Shown one piece after another: positions 24,576 to 25,994 of a stretch of 25,994 nucleotides of DNA (its first letter is position 1; each line of letters starts with the position of its first letter). The stretch comes from JBFKMV01 sp041629655 (GTDB lineage Bacteria; Acidobacteriota; Polarisedimenticolia; Polarisedimenticolales; Polarisedimenticolaceae): positions 1 to 25,994 of the forward strand of contig JBFKMV010000055.1 in NCBI GenBank assembly GCA_041629655.1. The letters run 5' to 3'. The notes beneath the pieces were generated by a model that worked only from the letters and a program-made list of their open reading frames with translations, did no database searches and had not been told where the DNA came from. The position numbers and the translations under genes are program-made.

Positions 24576-25994
24576 ATGATTCCCGAAGAACGCAAGGTAC
24601 TCGTTTTCGAGCTGCTGGATGTCGTGCTCAAGTCCTGGTGGACGTTGATCGCCGGGGTCTGCCTGGGCGTCGGCGTGGCGCTGTTGGTGCTGGCCTACAC
24701 GCCGGCGATCTACGAGGCGACCGCGCGGCTGGACGCCTTCACCGAGATGTTGCCCAGCGACATCGTGCGCCCCACGGTGCAGAACGACGCCGAGGTGCGT
24801 CTCAAGACGGTCCACGACCAGGTGATGAAGCGCGAGGGTCTCGATCAGCTGGTGTTTGCCCGCGTCGGCGAGCCGGCCACCGCCGAGGAGCGGAAGGCGC
24901 TGATGAGCCGCGTCTGGAGCGCCAACGTGCGTCTGCGGCAGCGGACGCGGTTCTTCGAGATCAGCTACCGCGACGGCGACCGGTTCCGGGCGGCCAAGGT
25001 GGCGAACCTGCTGGCGGAGCTGTTCATCCAGGAAAACGCGCGGCAGCGCGAGCAGGAATCGGAGGCCAACACCGAGACGTTGGAGTCGCTGGCCGACGAC
25101 GCGCTGGCCGAGCTGCAGAAAGAGGAGCAGCAGGTCGCGGCGCATCTCGCCGCGCACCGCTACGAGACCAGCGAGCAGCTTCCCGTCAACACCCAGATGC
25201 TGACGCAACGCCGCGACGACCTCGAGACGAACCGCACCGGACAGCTCGCCGTCGAGGAGCGGATCCAGATCATCGAGAGCCAGCGCGCCGAGCGCAGTCT
25301 GTTCGGCGGTGACGCGGCCGACGACGCGCCGGCGGGCGCGGAACCGGCCGCCCGGGACCTCCGGCTCCGGCAGCTCCAGCAGGAGCTGGCGGATCTGCGG
25401 CTGCGCTATTCCGACAGCCACCCCAGCGTGATCGCCGTGAAGCGCCAGATCGACGAGCTGCTGGCCGAGCCGGCGCCCGCACCGCGCGCGCAGGGCGAGA
25501 CCCGCGCGCCGGCGGCGAGCCCGACCGACGTGCGGGACCTGCAGTACGACCTGCAGCTGCGCGCGGCCCGTCGCGAGCTGGAGGAGCTCCGGGCGGAGGA
25601 GCGGGCGATCCGCCGCGACATCGCGATGTACGAGCGCCGGATCGCCAACACCCCGGGAGTCGAGGCGCGGCTCCAGGAGCTGTCGCGCAACGTCAACGTC
25701 CGGCGCGCCAAGTTCGACGAGTACCAGCGCAAGCTGGCCGACGCCCAGGGGGCGCTGAAGGTCGAGTCGCAGCAGCGCGGCGCCAAGTTCAGCGTGGTCG
25801 ACGCGGCCTCCCCGCCGGGGGCGCCGGTCTTTCCGAACCCGCCGCTGGTGCTGGGGATCGGCGTCGTCGCGGGACTGGCGTTGTTCGTCGGTCCGGCGTT
25901 GTTCCGGCGCCTGCTGCGCCCGCTGGTCAGCTCGGAGTCCGGCTTGCGGCAGCTTGCCGAGGTTCCCGTCCTGGTCACCATCCCGAGCATCCCC
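24576..25994 (+). CDS. Wzz-type polysaccharide chain-length determinant (partial, runs off the right edge)
   Basis: The first 473 residues of an inner-membrane polysaccharide co-polymerase; no stop occurs before the window end. TM1 is at about residues 22-41 (WTLIAGVCLGVGVALLVLAY), then the Wzz domain (YEATARLDAF, DIVRPTVQND) and a long coiled-coil region rich in Glu, Arg and Leu. The tail before TM2 has the GNVR-like segment LQELSRNVNVRRAKFDEYQRKLADAQ and the Pro-rich FPNPPLVLGIGVVAGLALFVG. It fits the PEP-CTERM-locus chain-length family (TIGR03007). Whether a BY-kinase domain is fused downstream cannot be seen. It starts 25 nt after the barrel gene, with AGGAA about 11 nt upstream of its ATG. 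Confidence 0.9.
   Translation, partial: MIPEERKVLVFELLDVVLKSWWTLIAGVCLGVGVALLVLAYTPAIYEATARLDAFTEMLPSDIVRPTVQNDAEVRLKTVHDQVMKREGLDQLVFARVGEPATAEERKALMSRVWSANVRLRQRTRFFEISYRDGDRFRAAKVANLLAELFIQENARQREQESEANTETLESLADDALAELQKEEQQVAAHLAAHRYETSEQLPVNTQMLTQRRDDLETNRTGQLAVEERIQIIESQRAERSLFGGDAADDAPAGAEPAARDLRLRQLQQELADLRLRYSDSHPSVIAVKRQIDELLAEPAPAPRAQGETRAPAASPTDVRDLQYDLQLRAARRELEELRAEERAIRRDIAMYERRIANTPGVEARLQELSRNVNVRRAKFDEYQRKLADAQGALKVESQQRGAKFSVVDAASPPGAPVFPNPPLVLGIGVVAGLALFVGPALFRRLLRPLVSSESGLRQLAEVPVLVTIPSIP

Overview
The window is a GC-rich, densely coded bacterial chromosome segment. It shows no mobile element, prophage or CRISPR array. The cell is Gram-negative: there is a LapA/LapB-type LPS-assembly protein, an outer-membrane beta-barrel, a polysaccharide export protein and two lipoproteins. 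An MglA/MglB polarity pair, an exosortase (PEP-CTERM)-type exopolysaccharide locus and regulators with an N-terminal HTH and C-terminal receiver together suggest Acidobacteriota or a former-deltaproteobacterial lineage such as Myxococcota. That placement is inference; no 16S gene or phylogeny is available here.

Layout. Positions 28-3873 hold a secreted PDZ protein (minus strand), then a sensor kinase and OmpR-type regulator in an overlapping pair. A separately promoted HTH-receiver regulator follows. Positions 3892-5625 carry two minus-strand lipoproteins. Positions 5774-9068 carry a cyclophilin-like exported protein, ComF and a LapA-LapB fusion.

Positions 9178-17490 form a long minus-strand housekeeping block. 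In transcription order it reads tRNA-Arg(ACG), tadA, tRNA-Ser(CGA), tRNA-Ser(GGA), the SRP RNA, dnaX, ybaB, recR, mglB, mglA, rplU, rpmA, a terminator, obgE, nadD, rsfS, rlmH. It mixes two widely conserved neighbourhoods (tadA-SRP RNA-dnaX-ybaB-recR and rplU-rpmA-obg-nadD-rsfS-rlmH) with mglBA inserted between them. Promoter-like sequences of the form TTGAC(A/G)-17-TAnnnT occur upstream of tRNA-Arg, rplU and lapB.

Positions 17691-18320 hold a second HTH-receiver paralogue, divergent from the tRNA/tadA unit. From 18436 to the right edge lies an exopolysaccharide locus: a polyprenyl-phosphate sugar transferase facing left, and facing right a short polysaccharide export protein, a FemAB-like acyltransferase, a GT-B glycosyltransferase, a beta-barrel and a Wzz-type chain-length determinant cut by the window end. 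The set matches the exosortase-associated EPS clusters. The exosortase, the tyrosine kinase and the rest of the pathway should lie to the right.

The most unusual points are: a tadA reading frame that has no stop before, and runs right through, the next tRNA gene; tadA placed beside its own substrate tRNA-Arg(ACG); a fused LapA-LapB protein; a probable CTG start for rsfS; a terminator placed 18 nt ahead of obgE; the two HTH-receiver paralogues; and a perfect 11-bp dyad between divergent promoters.
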